This document shows, piece after piece, positions 1 through 12,201 of a stretch of DNA of 64,000 bases (position 1 is the stretch's first letter; each line of letters opens with the position of its first letter). Under the pieces are notes generated by a model. It worked only from the letters and a program-made list of their open reading frames with translations, searched no databases and was not told the origin of the DNA. The stretch is from Apodemus sylvaticus (Eukaryota > Chordata > Mammalia > Rodentia > Muridae). The stretch is taken from positions 93,875,850-93,939,849 of the forward strand of contig NC_067473.1 of assembly GCF_947179515.1 (NCBI RefSeq), read 5' to 3'. The translations under genes and the position numbers were made by a program.

Positions 1-1651
1 TTATTGTGTGCACACATGTGGGTATGTATGTTCATGTGCCCATAGAGATCTGGATTTACAGACAGTTACGAGCCATCTGACACGGCTTCTGAGAATGGAC
101 TTCGGGAGTATTCTGGAATAATTTAAGTGTTCTTAACTGCCAAGCAACCTTTCCAGTCTCATTGTGTCTTCTTTAAAATATGATGCAATTACATTGATCT
201 GGACTCCATCAATTCAAAATACAGGTTGGGTTTGCCAGAGTTTAATCTAAAGTTTAGTTTCTTATCCAATGTGCTCAGGACCAGAATTGTTATTTTAGAT
301 TTTCCCCCCAAATTTTGGAATATCTATGTACAATAGCTATAATGGTAATCTTTTCTATTAGAACACAACCAACATAATTTTCTAGATTTGTACAAAATTA
401 CCTGAAAATAAATTGAATATACTACTCTGTATATGATTGTTATTGCTTTATTAATCTTTTTACTTCTATATAAATCAGGCTTAGTATAAGACAAATCACA
501 TCAACTTATGCAGTCAGTTTTGAGTGCAACACAATATTCTAATCCCATTTGATATAAATAGTCTGATTGGTTTCCTTCCAAATTCATATGCTGAGACCTA
601 GTAGGCCTCTTGAGCAATGGATAATTTTCATATGTAAGATTTAGTCTTTAGTGCAAGAGTCTTAAGCAGCTGAGCTCTTAGACGGTGGTGAAGTAGTGAG
701 GGCTTTACACTCAAGGATGATGCCAATGCCTTATGAAGGAATGGAGTTGCTTTTCACTGCTCTTATGAGGCCTTGCAGAAGATACTACTTATGGGAAATA
801 GCTTTGGGCAGATCCTAGTAGCACTTTGATCTCAAACTTCTCAGCCTCTGGTCTACAGGTAATAAATTTCTGTTTCTTACCAATCAGCCAGTTGCTGGTA
901 TTTTGTTACAGTAACATAAATAAGCTAAGATACCTCTTATTTCATCATTGCTTTAATAATTATCTTCATTTCACAGGAGTGAAATCATATAGAGGCAAAA
1001 AGGAAAATAGTGTTGGGTGGCAGCAGTCAGGTTCCGGAGTAATGCCTTCTGCCAGTTTTCTGCCTGGACAAGTAGACAGACACATGGTTCTGCCCAGAGC
1101 CATGGAGGAGGAGTCCATGGAAGGGTGACTTTTCCCTTTCACCAATTTTCCAATATGAAACTTGAATTCCTATTCAGCTAGAGTTGTAGCACCTAAATTA
1201 GAATTAAAACTCATAGGTCACGATTAACCACTAATACTTCCCCTGAACTTCCTGCCTTAGGCCCTGGAATCATTGTAGGAGTTGAAAGCTAGAATCACTC
1301 AATAAATTAGAACAAGCATGCATTTAGGGGTCCATTTTAAAGATGACAAATGGAAATTCTGAGGGACTAAGTACATCATGCTGATCCTCAAAGGAGAGGA
1401 GGGCTTAAATTTAGGTCACAGGTTAAAAGTGGGCTGAGTCTCCATTATGTTCCTGATGCTAGTTACCACCAAGAGAAAGGGATGGAGAAGTCAGAAAGTC
1501 TGTTGTCCCATGAAGCAGAAAATGGCAATGGCACGGGAGTGATTTTAAGTCCCCTAAACCATGGTAGGTATCTCAGATTTGAGGCAGGTCTTGGTCACTG
1601 CTGGATTCACTCTGGAATAGAATGCATGTTTGATAGTGCTATAGAACCTAC
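1..1651. other. Il23r intron 4 portion, no gene seen
   Basis: This sequence lies downstream, in transcript sense, of the exon 4 donor and runs off the window. I see AT-rich unique-looking DNA with no recognisable exon or repeat of confident family. The short open frames here have no family resemblance and are probably chance. Confidence 0.6.
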
Positions 1652-1775
1652 CTCTTCACGTGCACAATATACTTGGTATATATGTAGGTGGGCTTCCCAG
1701 TGTTCCAGGAGCAAGTCATGTTGCCTGAGTATTCATAAATGACACATGTCACATTGCTGGGGGCATCCGGTGGAT
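1652..1775 (-). CDS. Il23r: Il23r exon 4 (start of cytokine-receptor homology module)
   Basis: This exon encodes residues about 122-162 of the interleukin-23 receptor, the IL-23-specific chain that pairs with IL-12Rbeta1 on Th17 and innate lymphoid cells. The minus strand shows an acceptor (ttgttgcag) before the first base and a donor (GTAGGT) after the last. Joined to exon 3, the reading is Y-PPDAPSNVTCVIYEYSG, then NMTCSWNTG and a TKYIVHVK stretch. This matches the known receptor, including the paired cysteines and the C-x-W pattern of a class I cytokine receptor first fibronectin III domain. The exon is 124 bp: two bases finish a split codon, 40 codons follow, and two bases start the next. 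Two N-glycosylation sequons (NVT, NMT) are visible. No stop or frameshift is present. Later exons lie beyond position 1. I recognised the family from memory, not by search. Confidence 0.93.
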
Positions 1776-2249
1776 CTGCAACAAAACGAATCACTAAGAG
1801 CTGCTTTGATAAAGTAGCTAGCTGTTAAACTGTCAGTTTCATAGAGAAACTAGGCTCCTTGGCACTGAAAACCCATGGGTTCTTCATTCCATTACCTCTA
1901 CTTTACAATGCAGTCAATATTGACAGCAAACATTGCTCCTCCATACAGTAGATTTTCTTATAGTTTCTTCTCCTGTGCAGATGCTAACAAGCTCAGGTTC
2001 CTCTCAGCCAAATCAAGCAAGTCTCCCTCTATGTCTACAAATTCTATCTCTTCTCAGCTACCATTCCATCTTTCTTTTTAAGCAAGATGTTAAAAAATTA
2101 TTATTGTATGAACACATGTGTATGGTGTGTGTGTGGTGTGTGTTCATATTCTGTGTTTGTATATTTATGTGTGTGAGAATTCTGGTACATTTGGAGGCTA
2201 GAAGCCCATTCAGTATCTTTCTTCATTACTTTTCATATTATATTTTAAA

Positions 2250-2450
2250 TATTTATTTTATTTTTAACTGTGTATGTTTGTGTGGGAGTATGAGAAGAGT
2301 ACAGGTGTCTCTGGAACCAAGAGAATGCTGAATCCTCTAGATCTGAAATTCCAGGGCACTGTAAATTGTCCTATGTGGGTGGTAGGAACTGAACTTGGGA
2401 CTTAGACAAGACAGCCTATGCTCTCACTGACCCATCTCTAATACCCCTCC
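2250..2450 (-). mobile_element. Diverged B3-type SINE
   Basis: The plus strand reads like the reverse complement of a rodent B3/B2 SINE: GT-rich start, then wording close to 'aggtgtctctggaaccaaga', and an end near 'ctcactgacccatctctaa'. It is diverged and its edges are approximate. Confidence 0.55.
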
Positions 2451-2489
2451 AATTATTTATTTTCTTGTTGCTATTCTTATTGCTTTTGT

Positions 2490-2705
2490 TTGTTTGTTTT
2501 GAGGTACAGTTTCTCACTGAATCTGAAGCTCACTAATTGGCTGGTCTGGTAGACCAGCAAGTCCTAGGGATTCTCCTGTCTCTGCCTCTCCAGAGCTGGG
2601 ATTAAAGCTAGGCATCACCTTGCCTGGCTTTTATATGGGTTTTGGAGATCCAAATGCAGGTCTTCATGGCAAGCACCTTACCAACTGAGCCATCTCCCCA
2701 GCCCT
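2490..2705 (-). mobile_element. B2/B4-type SINE, antisense
   Basis: It ends in 'aactgagccatctccccagccc', the reverse complement of the tRNA-derived 5' head of a B2-class SINE. The middle ('ctctgcctctccagagctgggattaaagc') is B1-like, so a B4-type ID/B1 composite is possible. Confidence 0.65.
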
Positions 2706-3576
2706 CTGGCTTACTCAGAATTCAGTTTGCACAGTTCTAACAACACCACAATTGTTAAAGTGACAGTGACTTTCTCTCTGGAAAGCTCCATACTGTCCCA
2801 TCAGAATTATATCATTATTACTGAGCTTGGCCTCTGTAGCAATTGATTCTTTTCTTACTTTTCCCTTCAAGGCTAGGCTCTGTGAAAGATTCTTTAGCTT
2901 TTTCCTACTGCCCTGGAAGACTATTTCCTCTTATGGAGGATAAAGTCTACTTGTCCATTTGAAAGATAGCTATTCCCATGTAGAAAGAACTACTATTTAG
3001 CAGCAAAAGGAAGGAAGTTTCCAACTATGTTATAATATGGATAAAATGTGAGGACAGAGTAAGCCAGACTCAAAAAGATTTCATGATTCCCTTTATACGA
3101 GGTGTCAAAAGTAGTCAAATTCATAAAACAAAAGGTGGAATGATGGTCCTGGAGCCTGTGCAGGTAGGCAGTGTGTGCAAGTCCATGTATGAGACAGTTT
3201 CCTTTGACAAGAAGAGTTCCAGCAAGAGAGTGATGAGAGGCTATACGCCAATTCAGTGAACACCCCTAAAACAGGCCCCTCAACAAGGCAAAAATAAATG
3301 GGTTATACTATGCACATTTTACCATCACCACATCAAAAGTTTTTTTAAGGGTTGGTATTCAGAGAACTATTTCAAGGCACGCTCTCTTTCCCACATCCTT
3401 GCCACACCCCCACTCACCACCTCTGTTCAGATTTTCCTCTCCATAGCCTCATTTTTTTTTGTCTACTAGCAGTTTTTCCCTATAAGAAGCAACACTTTCC
3501 TCAGTCTCCTCAGCTCCCCTCTCTACCCTAGCCCAGTCCAAGGATGTCAGTAACTAGGTCCTGTGCACAAATCATT

Positions 3577-3591
3577 AGAAATGTATTGCTA
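3577..3591 (+). repeat. Target-site duplication, left copy (L1 at 3.6 kb)
   Basis: The 15-mer AGAAATGTATTGCTA occurs here and exactly again at 5,543-5,557, bracketing the L1 insert. This is the direct-repeat signature of target-primed reverse transcription. Confidence 0.92.
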
Positions 3592-5542
3592 TCTTGTTGA
3601 ACTCCACCAGAGAACTCCTACAGCTGATAAACAACTTCAGCAAAGTGGCAGGTTATAAAATCAACTCAAGCAAATCAGTTGCCTTCCTATACTCAAAGGA
3701 TAAGCAGACTGAGAAAGAAGTTAGGGAAATGACACCCTTCACAATAGCCACAAACAATATAAAGTATCTAACTAAACAAGTGAAAGATCTATACGACAAA
3801 AACTTCAGGTCTCTGAAGAAGGAAATCGAAGACCTCAGAAAATGGAAAAATCTGCCATGTTCGTGGATTGGCAGGATTAATATAGTTAAAATGGCCATCT
3901 TGCCAAAAGCAATCTACAGATTCAATGCAATCCCCATCAAAATCCCAACTCAGTTCTTCACAGAGTTAGAAAAAGCAATTCTCAAATTTATCTGGAATAA
4001 CAAAAAACCTAGGATAGCTAAAACTATTCTCAACAGTAAAAGAACTTCTGGGGGAATTAGTATCCCAGACCTCAAGCAATACTACAGAGCAATAGTGTTA
4101 AAAACTGCATGGTATTGGCACAGGGACAGGCAAGTGAACCAATGGAGTAGAATTGAAGACCCAGAAATGAATCCACACATCTATGGTCACTTCATCTTTG
4201 ACAAAGGAGCCGAAAACATCCAGTGGAAAAAAGATAGCCTTTTCAACAAATGGTGCTGGTTCAACTGGAGGTCAGCATGCAGGAGAATGCGAATTGATCC
4301 ATTCTTCTCTCCTTGTACTAAGCTCAACTCCAAGTGGATCAAGGACCTCCACATAAAACCAGGCACACTGAAACTAATACAAAAGAAACTGGGGAAAACC
4401 CTTGAGGACATGGGCACAGGGAAAAAGTTCCTGAACAGAACACCAATAGCTTATGCTCTAAGATCAAGAATTGACAAATGGGACCTCATAAAATTGCAAA
4501 GTTTCTGTAAGGTAAAGGACACTGTCAAAAGGACAAAATGGCAACCAACAGATTGGGAAAAGATCTTCACTAATCCTACATCTGATAGAGGGCTAATATC
4601 CAATATATACAAAGAACTCAAAAAGTTAGACCCCAGGGAACCAAATAACCCTACTAAAAATGGGGTATAGACCTAAACAAAGAATTTTCACCTGAAGAAA
4701 TTTGGATGGCTGAGAAGCACCTTAAGAAATGCTCAACATCATTAGTCATTAGGGAAATGCAAATCAAAACAACCCTGAGATTTCACCTCACACCAGTCAG
4801 AATGGGCTAAGGTTAAAAACTCAGGAGACAGCAGGTGTTGGCAAGGATGTGGAGAAAGAGGAACACTCCTTCACTGCTGATGGGATTGTAAGATGGTACA
4901 ACCACTCTGGAAATCAGTCTGGCAGTTCCTAAGAAAACTGGGCATAACACTTCTGGAGGACCCTGCTATACCACTCCTGGGCATATACCCAGAGGATTCC
5001 CCAGCATGCAATAAGGATACATGCTCCACTATGTTCATAGCAGTCTTATTTATAATAGCCAGAAGCTGTAAAGAACCCAGATATCCCTCAATGGAGGAAT
5101 GAATACAGAAAATGTGGTATATATACACAATGGAGTACTATTCAACAATTAAAAACAATGAATTCATGATTTTTTTTGGCAAATGGTTGGAACTGGAAAA
5201 TATCATCCTAAGTGAGGTAATGCAATCACAAAAGAATACACATGGAATGCAATCATTGATAAGTGGATATTAATTAGCCCTGAAGCTCTGAATACTGAAG
5301 ATACAATTATCATATCAAATGATTCCCATGAAGAAGGAAGAAGAGGTTCCTAGTCCTGGAAAGGCTTGATCCAGCATTTTAGGGGAGTACCAGGACAGAT
5401 AAAAGGGAGGGGGAAAGATAGAAGAATGGATGGAGAGAAGAGGACATATGGGACATATGGGGGGCGGGGAACTGGGAAAGGGGAAAGCTTTTGGAATATA
5501 AACAAAGAATATAGAAAATAAAAAAATAAAAAAAGACAAAAA
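3592..5542 (+). mobile_element. 5'-truncated L1 (ORF2 3' part plus 3' UTR)
   Basis: The insert begins inside ORF2, downstream of the FADD catalytic motif, at the 'NSTRELLQLINNFSKV' segment. It holds an open stretch to about 4,670, then frameshifts and stops before the ORF2 end near 5,270. A polypurine 3' UTR and an A-rich tail follow. Compared with the other copies in this window it lacks 12 bases that encode LGVT, an in-frame deletion near 3,770. Its cysteine-rich C-terminal region is frameshifted. It is dead: it has no promoter, endonuclease or full reverse transcriptase. It lies in intron 3 of Il23r, antisense to that gene, with a perfect 15-bp target duplication. Confidence 0.93.
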
Positions 5543-5557
5543 AGAAATGTATTGCTA
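5543..5557 (+). repeat. Target-site duplication, right copy (L1 at 3.6 kb)
   Basis: This is the exact second copy of the 15-mer at 3,577-3,591, directly after the A-rich tail. Confidence 0.92.
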
Positions 5558-6090
5558 ATAATAAGCATATAATAAAGTGATTCTAAAAGTATGTAACAAA
5601 GTGTAGCATCTTCATTAGAGAAAAAGAGAAAGATAAATAAAGAAACTTCAGAGACACCTTCCCAGTTGTTAAGATGGGATTACATGATGAGCAGAGTGAA
5701 GAACTCATGGGCTTGACAGGCATTTCTATTTTTGCTCAATGAAAGCTTTTTAACTTTTGTCTGTTGAATGTAATCAACTTGACTATTAAGATCTGTGTTC
5801 TTTACTACAGAGATACCTGAGTAAAGAGTATTTGCTGGACAGTTATGTAGCCTGGAGTTTAGATTCCAGCATGCATGTAATGAGCTAGGCATGCATGGTA
5901 TGCATATCCGTTAACCAGCTCTGGGAAAAGCAGAAGCAGGAGAGTAACTGTGACTTGATGACTTTCATTCAGCTTAGCCAAGAAAATGTGAGTCCTGGGT
6001 TCAAAATGTCAGACTCTTGTCTCTAAGGAAAAAGGAGTGTGACAGAGCAAAACACCCAGTGCCCTCTTCTAGCCTTCACACAAGATTATT

Positions 6091-6252
6091 TTGTTTGTTG
6101 GTTTGTTTGTTTTTGAGACAGGGGTTCTCTGTGTAGTCCTGGCTGTCCTGGAACTCACTCTGTAGATCAGGCTGACCTCGAACTCAGAAATCCACCTGCC
6201 TCTGCCTCCCAAGTACTGGGATTAAAGGCGTGTGCCACCACTGCCTGGCTGA
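6091..6252 (-). mobile_element. B1 SINE, antisense
   Basis: After a (GTTT)n tract, the plus strand reads 'gagacaggggttctctgtgt', then 'ctgcctcccaagtactggga' and 'ttaaaggcgtgtgccaccac'. This is a near-consensus reverse complement of B1, derived from 7SL RNA. Confidence 0.93.
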
Positions 6253-8447
6253 GCTTGTGGATTTTAATAGCGGGATTATGTCATGGGTAGGATGATGGGC
6301 GCCTGAGCTCCATAGGTGTTTCATTTTTGCTACTTTCCCCTGTGGTTTTAGGCAGAGAACACTGTTAATTTGAAAAATCCCAGAAGACAACTGTCAGCTT
6401 CCTGGACTCTGTTTCATGGTATTCTCCATGAAGCAAATGCAAGTTTGGCACGAACTCTGCAAAAGACAAAAGTGACAACTCTGCATGTGCAAGTGAGCAA
6501 TGTATGTTAGTGGGAAGCAGCGTAAAGAGCAAGAGAAAAGTCAGGGGAGTGACATCCCATTGTTAGATCCCGTTCTGTTTATAAATACCCAAGAATAAAA
6601 GTGGCTGTCTAATTCCTGAGAATACCCTGAAGAGAGGATTAAGATTTTGTTCTCTCATACCACCTTTCTACACTTATTAGAATGCTCTCTGATCATTTAC
6701 CAGGGGACTTATTAATTCAGCCCAACCAAAAATTCTTTGCCACTGAGATCTTCTGATGGGGTTGGGTCTGTGGTCCTCTTCACTTTGTATTTCTACTGCT
6801 TAGCATATTTTTGGTACATATGTAAAACAATCACTGAAGTTTATTCCATGAATGGAATGGCGATTAAAAAGATGGCAATGACAGCTGGAGAGAGGAATGA
6901 TGTTTCAGGTGGAGATTACTAAGCACCTGCAGGAGGGTTCAGGCCAGGCTCTCCACACAGGAGCAACTCTGAAGATGAACATTTAAAGACTTAAGTGGAT
7001 AAGACTTCTTTTATCACAAAGAGTGAAGGTCAAATACTGAAAAAATTCGAGGCAAAAAATGCTAAAAATAAAATTAAGTAAATGGTTAAGTGGACGTATC
7101 ACCCACATGGCTTATTGAATTTGACACTTTTCAATGACCCTTATTTGAACAAATTTCCCATAGTAGGTTCTCATTTAAGCAGAGACAAGAATCTAATAAG
7201 CATTTAAGATGTGGTCTATAGTGGGAAAGGTGATAGTGGTGTTTCAGAAATGGCTCACTAGAGAGACCTGGCCCTTTTCAGGGAAAGCACTGACTCACTT
7301 GCTCTCCACCTTTCATGATGCGTCAGCATGCCTGCAATCACTCTGTCCAAAACCGTGCTGACTACTTGCCATCGTAAAGCTTACAGAACAAATATCCTGT
7401 ATCAAAGCAGCCCAGTGAAAGCAATGTGCTTTCTAGAACACCACAAAACCCTCAAGGCCCCCTTTTTTGACCTAGTTAATAGGAAGTAAGTTTGCCAAGA
7501 ATTCAGCCCCAAAGCACATTGAGCTTGAACCCAGGGGTTTGAGTAAATTCTTGCCTGGCAGTTGGGTTTGCACACTCATAACCTGAGGTTTCTGTGAGGA
7601 ATTACATCTCTTAAATTCATGAATGGAAAGAGCGAGGGTGGAGGATGAGCGTGTCTCTTAGGCTGTCCTGGAAGGGGGAGCACTCTGACATGAAACATAG
7701 CATGGCTCTGGGCAGAAACCCCTCAACCAGCAGCAGGGGGTGGCAGCTCGCTATCAGTCACCTGCACTCAGCAGGGTGAAGGGACATTAAGGAAAATTTG
7801 TACAATCATGTTTGGTGTTGCTTTGGATGAAGGTGCTTCACTAGGAAAACAAACTAGCAATTTAAATTAAAAAGAAGGGTCAGGTGCTCAGTGACAAACT
7901 GAAATTTAAGGCTGTGTTTGCCTGAAAATAGGAGCCTCAACAACATCCCATTTTAGTGGCTCAGTAACATGGTGGTAACTTTTTGATTCTTGTCTTATAA
8001 AATCACCTGCTTAATCTCGATCCTAGCATCTGTCTGTTTACAGGACAGATGAGCTCTTTGACTCAGGAACTGTAACCAGGAGAACCAGGAGATGGAACTG
8101 AAAACCAAAGTTGCTGGCTTGTTTTTCCTTTAAAAGAAGTGATATTTACTTTAGGTCATTTTCCCCTCTCTTACTTAAGCTAACAACTCACATTTCCCTA
8201 AAGCTGTGGATATTTCTCATTATCCCTCTGAAGAAACTGCATAGCATATCTACTCATGCATCAGACAGAGTGAAGCAATAACATATCGAGGGGATGATAT
8301 GGACAAGCTGGCAAGACTTCATATACCAGATGAGGTGTCTGGTTTAATTTTCACAATGAAGGCACCTTTTACTAAATAGTTCAGTAATTTAAAGTGCACC
8401 CAGCAAGGCCATTATTAAAGTCTAAAACTTAACTTTTTCCTCCAACT
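6253..8447. other. Il23r intron 3 interior, no feature assigned
   Basis: About 2.2 kb with no recognisable repeat family or exon. Short open frames are isolated and show no domain. Conservation with other rodents is the only way I see to find regulatory sites here. Confidence 0.5.
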
Positions 8448-8463
8448 CCCCCCCCCCCCCCCC
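8448..8463 (+). repeat. (C)16 homopolymer
   Basis: There is an uninterrupted run of 16 C bases. Confidence 0.95.
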
Positions 8464-8759
8464 ATTCTGTAGCTGTCTCATTTGAAAGACACACATGCTT
8501 TGTCAGCTGCCTGGAGATATGTAGGACAGTGGACTTTTTACAGAACAAGAAAGTCTCCTAGTTTTCAGGTGGCCAATCTCAAAGCCAAGTGGTAGTGGGG
8601 TCTGGTCTGGCTTGTCTTATCTATGATCTGGAACCAAGGAAGAAGCAAGGACTTCATATAATACTATTAAAAGTATGGGGGAAGGGAATCTTCTGATCTG
8701 TGAGCCCCAATGGCAAATATGTACTGAAGAATGATTGTCTGCTTTAAAACAATGAAGAA

Positions 8760-8963
8760 CAGATAAAGGATATGGCTCAGTGAGCAAAGCGTTTGCTGTG
8801 CAATTGTGGGGTCCTCCCTAACATCCACATAACATGCCTGGCATTGTGCCATAAGCTTGCAATCCCAGCACTGAGAAAGTGTTTTGAGGCCAGGTCTCAA
8901 AAAACAAGCTGAAAGACTCTGAGAATGATGTCCAAGTTTTATCTCTGGCCTCTGCACCCACAT

Positions 8964-8999
<36 letters not shown>
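8760..8999 (+). mobile_element. B3/B4-type SINE with (CA)n tail
   Basis: A tRNA-like head ('atggctcagtgagcaaagcg') is followed by 'cttgcaatcccagcactgag' and 'ctggcctctgcacccacatg', then a (CA)n microsatellite at 8,965-8,996. This is typical of the B2/B3/B4 group; I cannot fix the exact family. Confidence 0.7.
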
Positions 9000-9244
9000 A
9001 AACACAATCACAGACTCCTAAACATATAAAAAACAAAAGATCCATAGATATTTGTACAAATCAGTATAGGAACTTACATACCTTTAGAATCTTGTGAATA
9101 CAAACTGATTTATCATGTGTTGAGACTGATTTGACTAAATTTTTCTTAATAATGATAGTAATGGTAATTCATTACAGGGGCTATGGGATAAGAAACAGGA
9201 GACTATAGGAGAATCTCCCTATGTATGTTTACTTGTTTGTATAT

Positions 9245-9355
9245 TGAAATAAAATCTCTCTATGTAACCCTGGCTGGCCTGGAATTCCTGATATAGAACA
9301 GGCTAGCCTTGAACTCCCATGTGCTGGGATCAAAGGTGGGAATCATCATACCTAT
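9245..9355 (-). mobile_element. Diverged B1 SINE, antisense
   Basis: The phrases 'aaccctggctggcctggaat' and 'tgtgctgggatcaaaggtgg' are recognisable B1 reverse-complement segments with many substitutions. Confidence 0.75.
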
Positions 9356-10203
9356 CTGTTAAAGCTCCCTATGCTTTATCAAAAACATACATTTATAAGA
9401 ATCAACACTAACATACTTTAAAATTTTTAATATACATTCAAATAAATTATTGAAATAGGGTGCTTACAGGTACTTTTACTCCCCAAAATGGAGGTTGAGG
9501 TCAGCTAAGCAAATTGCCCAAGATAACTCACTGGGACCATAGTGAGAACACAAAAGTAGTTTTGAAATGCACCCTGAATCTTGGCTTCAAAATCTCTTAA
9601 TAGGATCAGTCAGCCTAAAAATGAATGGCATTAATTTGGCAAATAAGCACACCAACAGAAGCCAAATAAAAACCAGATGAAAAAGAGCATCATTTAAACA
9701 CTTTGTTGTTGTCAAGGCTCGAGTTGGTCAGGAATTCACCATCTTCCATCCTCCTCATTCAGAGTACTGGATTATAGGTGTATACTATCATTCTTAGCTA
9801 AGAGCAGCAGCATCTCAGCTAAAGAGCTGCTGCCTTTCACACAGACTCTGTTCATTCAGGCTAATGGGGAAAATTGTTCTCTGGGGGATATTTGCAATAT
9901 TTAAAAATTTTGATGTTCACATCCAACTTCTATACTTCTGTCTTCTTTTGAAAACTCAGCAGATTGAGGCACACTGGGCCCCAGGAGGTGGTGGGTGTCC
10001 CAGTGCGCCATGATCTTTCTTCTCTGTACAAGCCTTACCAGTCCCTATAAGTCATAGGTCACCAATGTGACTCTGTAGACAATTTGAGTTGGGCCCCAGT
10101 TTTAAACCGATCTAATACATAAACTATGCTGATTAGTCACCATTTTTATGTAAAAGCCCAGCAACTATATCAATTAACCATTAAGATACTTTGTAGTACT
10201 TAC

Positions 10204-10500
10204 ATCCAGAGGAAATGTCTTTGCCACAAATAAGTGTCTCTTGAAAATGCCCAGGACATTCAGCAGTGCAATGCACAGAGGCATGAGGTTCTGAAAAGCC
10301 TTTATACCAAATGTGAGCTGTTGTTCTATTAATTCTTGTGATATGAAATCTTTCTTTGAAGCCATTTTTATAAAAGTAAAGATTCCTTGGTCGGCAGTTC
10401 TTCAGGGCTTCTTGGCAATATATAGAAACATTCACACCCATCTGAAAAATCTCACCAGGCTCAACCCACATGCTACCAGAGCACTTTATATTTGTGATCC
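10204..10500 (-). CDS. Il23r: Il23r exon 3 (N-terminal Ig-like domain)
   Basis: This exon encodes residues about 23-121, the N-terminal immunoglobulin-like domain that contacts the p19 subunit of IL-23. On the minus strand it follows an acceptor (gtttccag) and ends at a strong donor (GTAAGTACT). The reading starts GITNIKCSGSMWVEPGEIFQ and ends TLICGKDISSG, matching known mammalian IL23R closely. Seven cysteines are visible: KCSG, YCQ, NCRP, HCTAEC (two), and ICGK, plus two N-glycosylation sequons (NVS, NRT). The 297-bp length gives two bases of a split codon, 98 full codons and one base. That phase fits both neighbours, so the exon looks functional. The open frame continues a few codons into the intron on each side; those residues are not part of the protein. 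Confidence 0.95.
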
Positions 10501-11449
10501 CTGGAAACAAAAACACATGAAACAATAAGTTATTTGCAAAATATTGTAAGAGAGCTAGAAGAAGAATATGCTACTCCATGTAAAGCTTATTCTTTCAGTA
10601 ACTAAATGACAATTGAAAAAAATCACTGTATGTTTTCGCCATGTTTCCACTGATGGCCGGTGGCAGGATGCAGCCTTTGTGCTTTTCTTGTTATCAGAGA
10701 GGAAACATAATTTCCTCTTCTATTTTAAGGTGGAAAATGGAGGTATTATGAAGCTACAGTACTTTTTCAAAGATGAGACTCAAAGGGGTACTGGGCTTTG
10801 CAGAATCCAATTCCATTCTTTTGATACTCAGCCAATCTCTGTTGTCTTGACATTCAACCAGTCTCTTGTTGATTGTGGGGGTGTAGAGTGTTTTGTTTGT
10901 TTGTTTGAGATAACCTACTTTTATCATCATAGTGTGATGATGATATCTTTACTCTTACAAAGACAAAAAGAGAATACTTAAGATCCATATAAAATTCAAC
11001 ACTAATTTAATAATATAGAGAAAATATGATGCATTATTGAGTTAAAAAGCAAGTTGCAAAAACAAGATTTATAAAAACTCAGCATTGGAAAGAAGCAAAT
11101 AATGAGTGAATCAATGAGAAATACTGAAAATTGTTAGCAACAATAATTTCCATGCTAATATTTTGATTTTAAATTGTGTATATAACTCAAACATTATATA
11201 ATGGGTGTGTTCCTTTCATGACACAACTAACTCAAATCTCAGTGGCAGTGCTTGCCTTGAGATACAGTTTTACCAGCCTCCCGTAATAGTAGAGTCATTT
11301 ATATAAAGTCAAATGAAATGCAGTATTAATAAAATAAAATTCTTACCTAGAAAAAGCTCCACAAGTTTTATGAAATTTTTTTTTAGCTTTTCCTGGAAAT
11401 ACTTGTATTAAAATATATTTAAATCTTATCAAGATAAGAATAAAAATGA

Positions 11450-11625
11450 GGCTGGGTGGTGGTGGCAGCGCACGCCTGTAATCCCAGCACTCTGGGAGGC
11501 AGAGACAGGCAGATTTCTGAGTTCGAGGCCAGCTTGGTCTACAGAATGAGTTCCAGGACAGCCAGGGCTATACAGAGAAACCTTGTCTTGAAAAAACCAA
11601 ATCCCCGCCCCCCCCCCCAAAAAAA
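11450..11625 (+). mobile_element. B1 SINE
   Basis: The sequence 'cacgcctgtaatcccagcac', 'agatttctgagttcgaggcc' and 'gttccaggacagccagggct' is near-consensus B1, with a C-rich interruption before the A tail. Confidence 0.94.
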
Positions 11626-11747
11626 GTATTTGATTTTTAAAAGGCCCTTGGCTTTGGAATACAAAACTTAAAGAACTAGCTTATTGAGTATGTAGTTTAA
11701 GATTTATTTTTGTTTAAGTAATAAGTTTTGTTAATAATAGTTTTGTT

Positions 11748-11780
11748 AAGTAATAAGTAATAAGTAATAAGTAATAAGTA
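11748..11780 (+). repeat. Short (TAATAAG)n tandem tract
   Basis: Several consecutive 'taataag' units occur with no other visible feature. It is a simple microsatellite-like tract. Confidence 0.85.
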
Positions 11781-12189
11781 GCACATAAGTTACAAATATT
11801 TAAATGAGGAAATAGTAGTAAAATAATTACAACATCAATAGTAGGAATAGAACCAGATGCTGAGTCCTGCTAGGCTATGTGTAAGGGACAGTGAGACATG
11901 GTTTCCTGCCCATAGAACAGAGCCATCAAGGCATGGGTCTCCATAAGTGTTGATAATTGCTGTGCATATAAGGTTTGTGTGCAAAATAGTGTACATATTT
12001 TCATGTCCTTCCTACAAGAAATATCCTGTCTGTCAAGGTTAATGACGCAATGATAATCAGATATATCACAAGTCCAGGGGACAAGGGCATGTCTAGGCCT
12101 TAGCAAAATGGGAGAATGCTGTGACCTTTAGGACAGCCTTTAAGGAGAGTCTTTAAGGGAAAGAATGATGAAAACATAAGTTTGAAAAA

Positions 12190-12201
12190 ATGTAGTTTCT
12201 C
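12190..12201 (+). repeat. Target-site duplication, left copy (L1 at 12.2 kb)
   Basis: ATGTAGTTTCTC occurs here and again at 14,335-14,346, bracketing the L1. Confidence 0.85.

Larger units (their letters stand above)
1776..10203 (-). other. Il23r: Il23r intron 3
   Basis: About 8.4 kb of intron separates exons 4 and 3. It carries B3/B2-type SINEs near 2.2-2.7 kb, a truncated L1 with TSD (3,592-5,542), a B1 (6.1 kb), a CA-tailed SINE (8.76-9.0 kb), a diverged B1 (9.25 kb) and otherwise unique-looking AT-rich DNA. I see no further exon of this gene in it, and phases of exons 3 and 4 join directly. Confidence 0.85.

Noticed and set aside
5315..5568. Proline- and serine-rich antisense frames
   Set aside because: They are the reverse translation of the L1 polypurine 3' UTR, seen again at every L1 3' end in the window.
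10181..10525. Longer version of the exon 3 reading frame (including MFHVFLFP and CKYYKVS ends)
   Set aside because: The extra residues lie beyond good acceptor and donor sites and are intronic.
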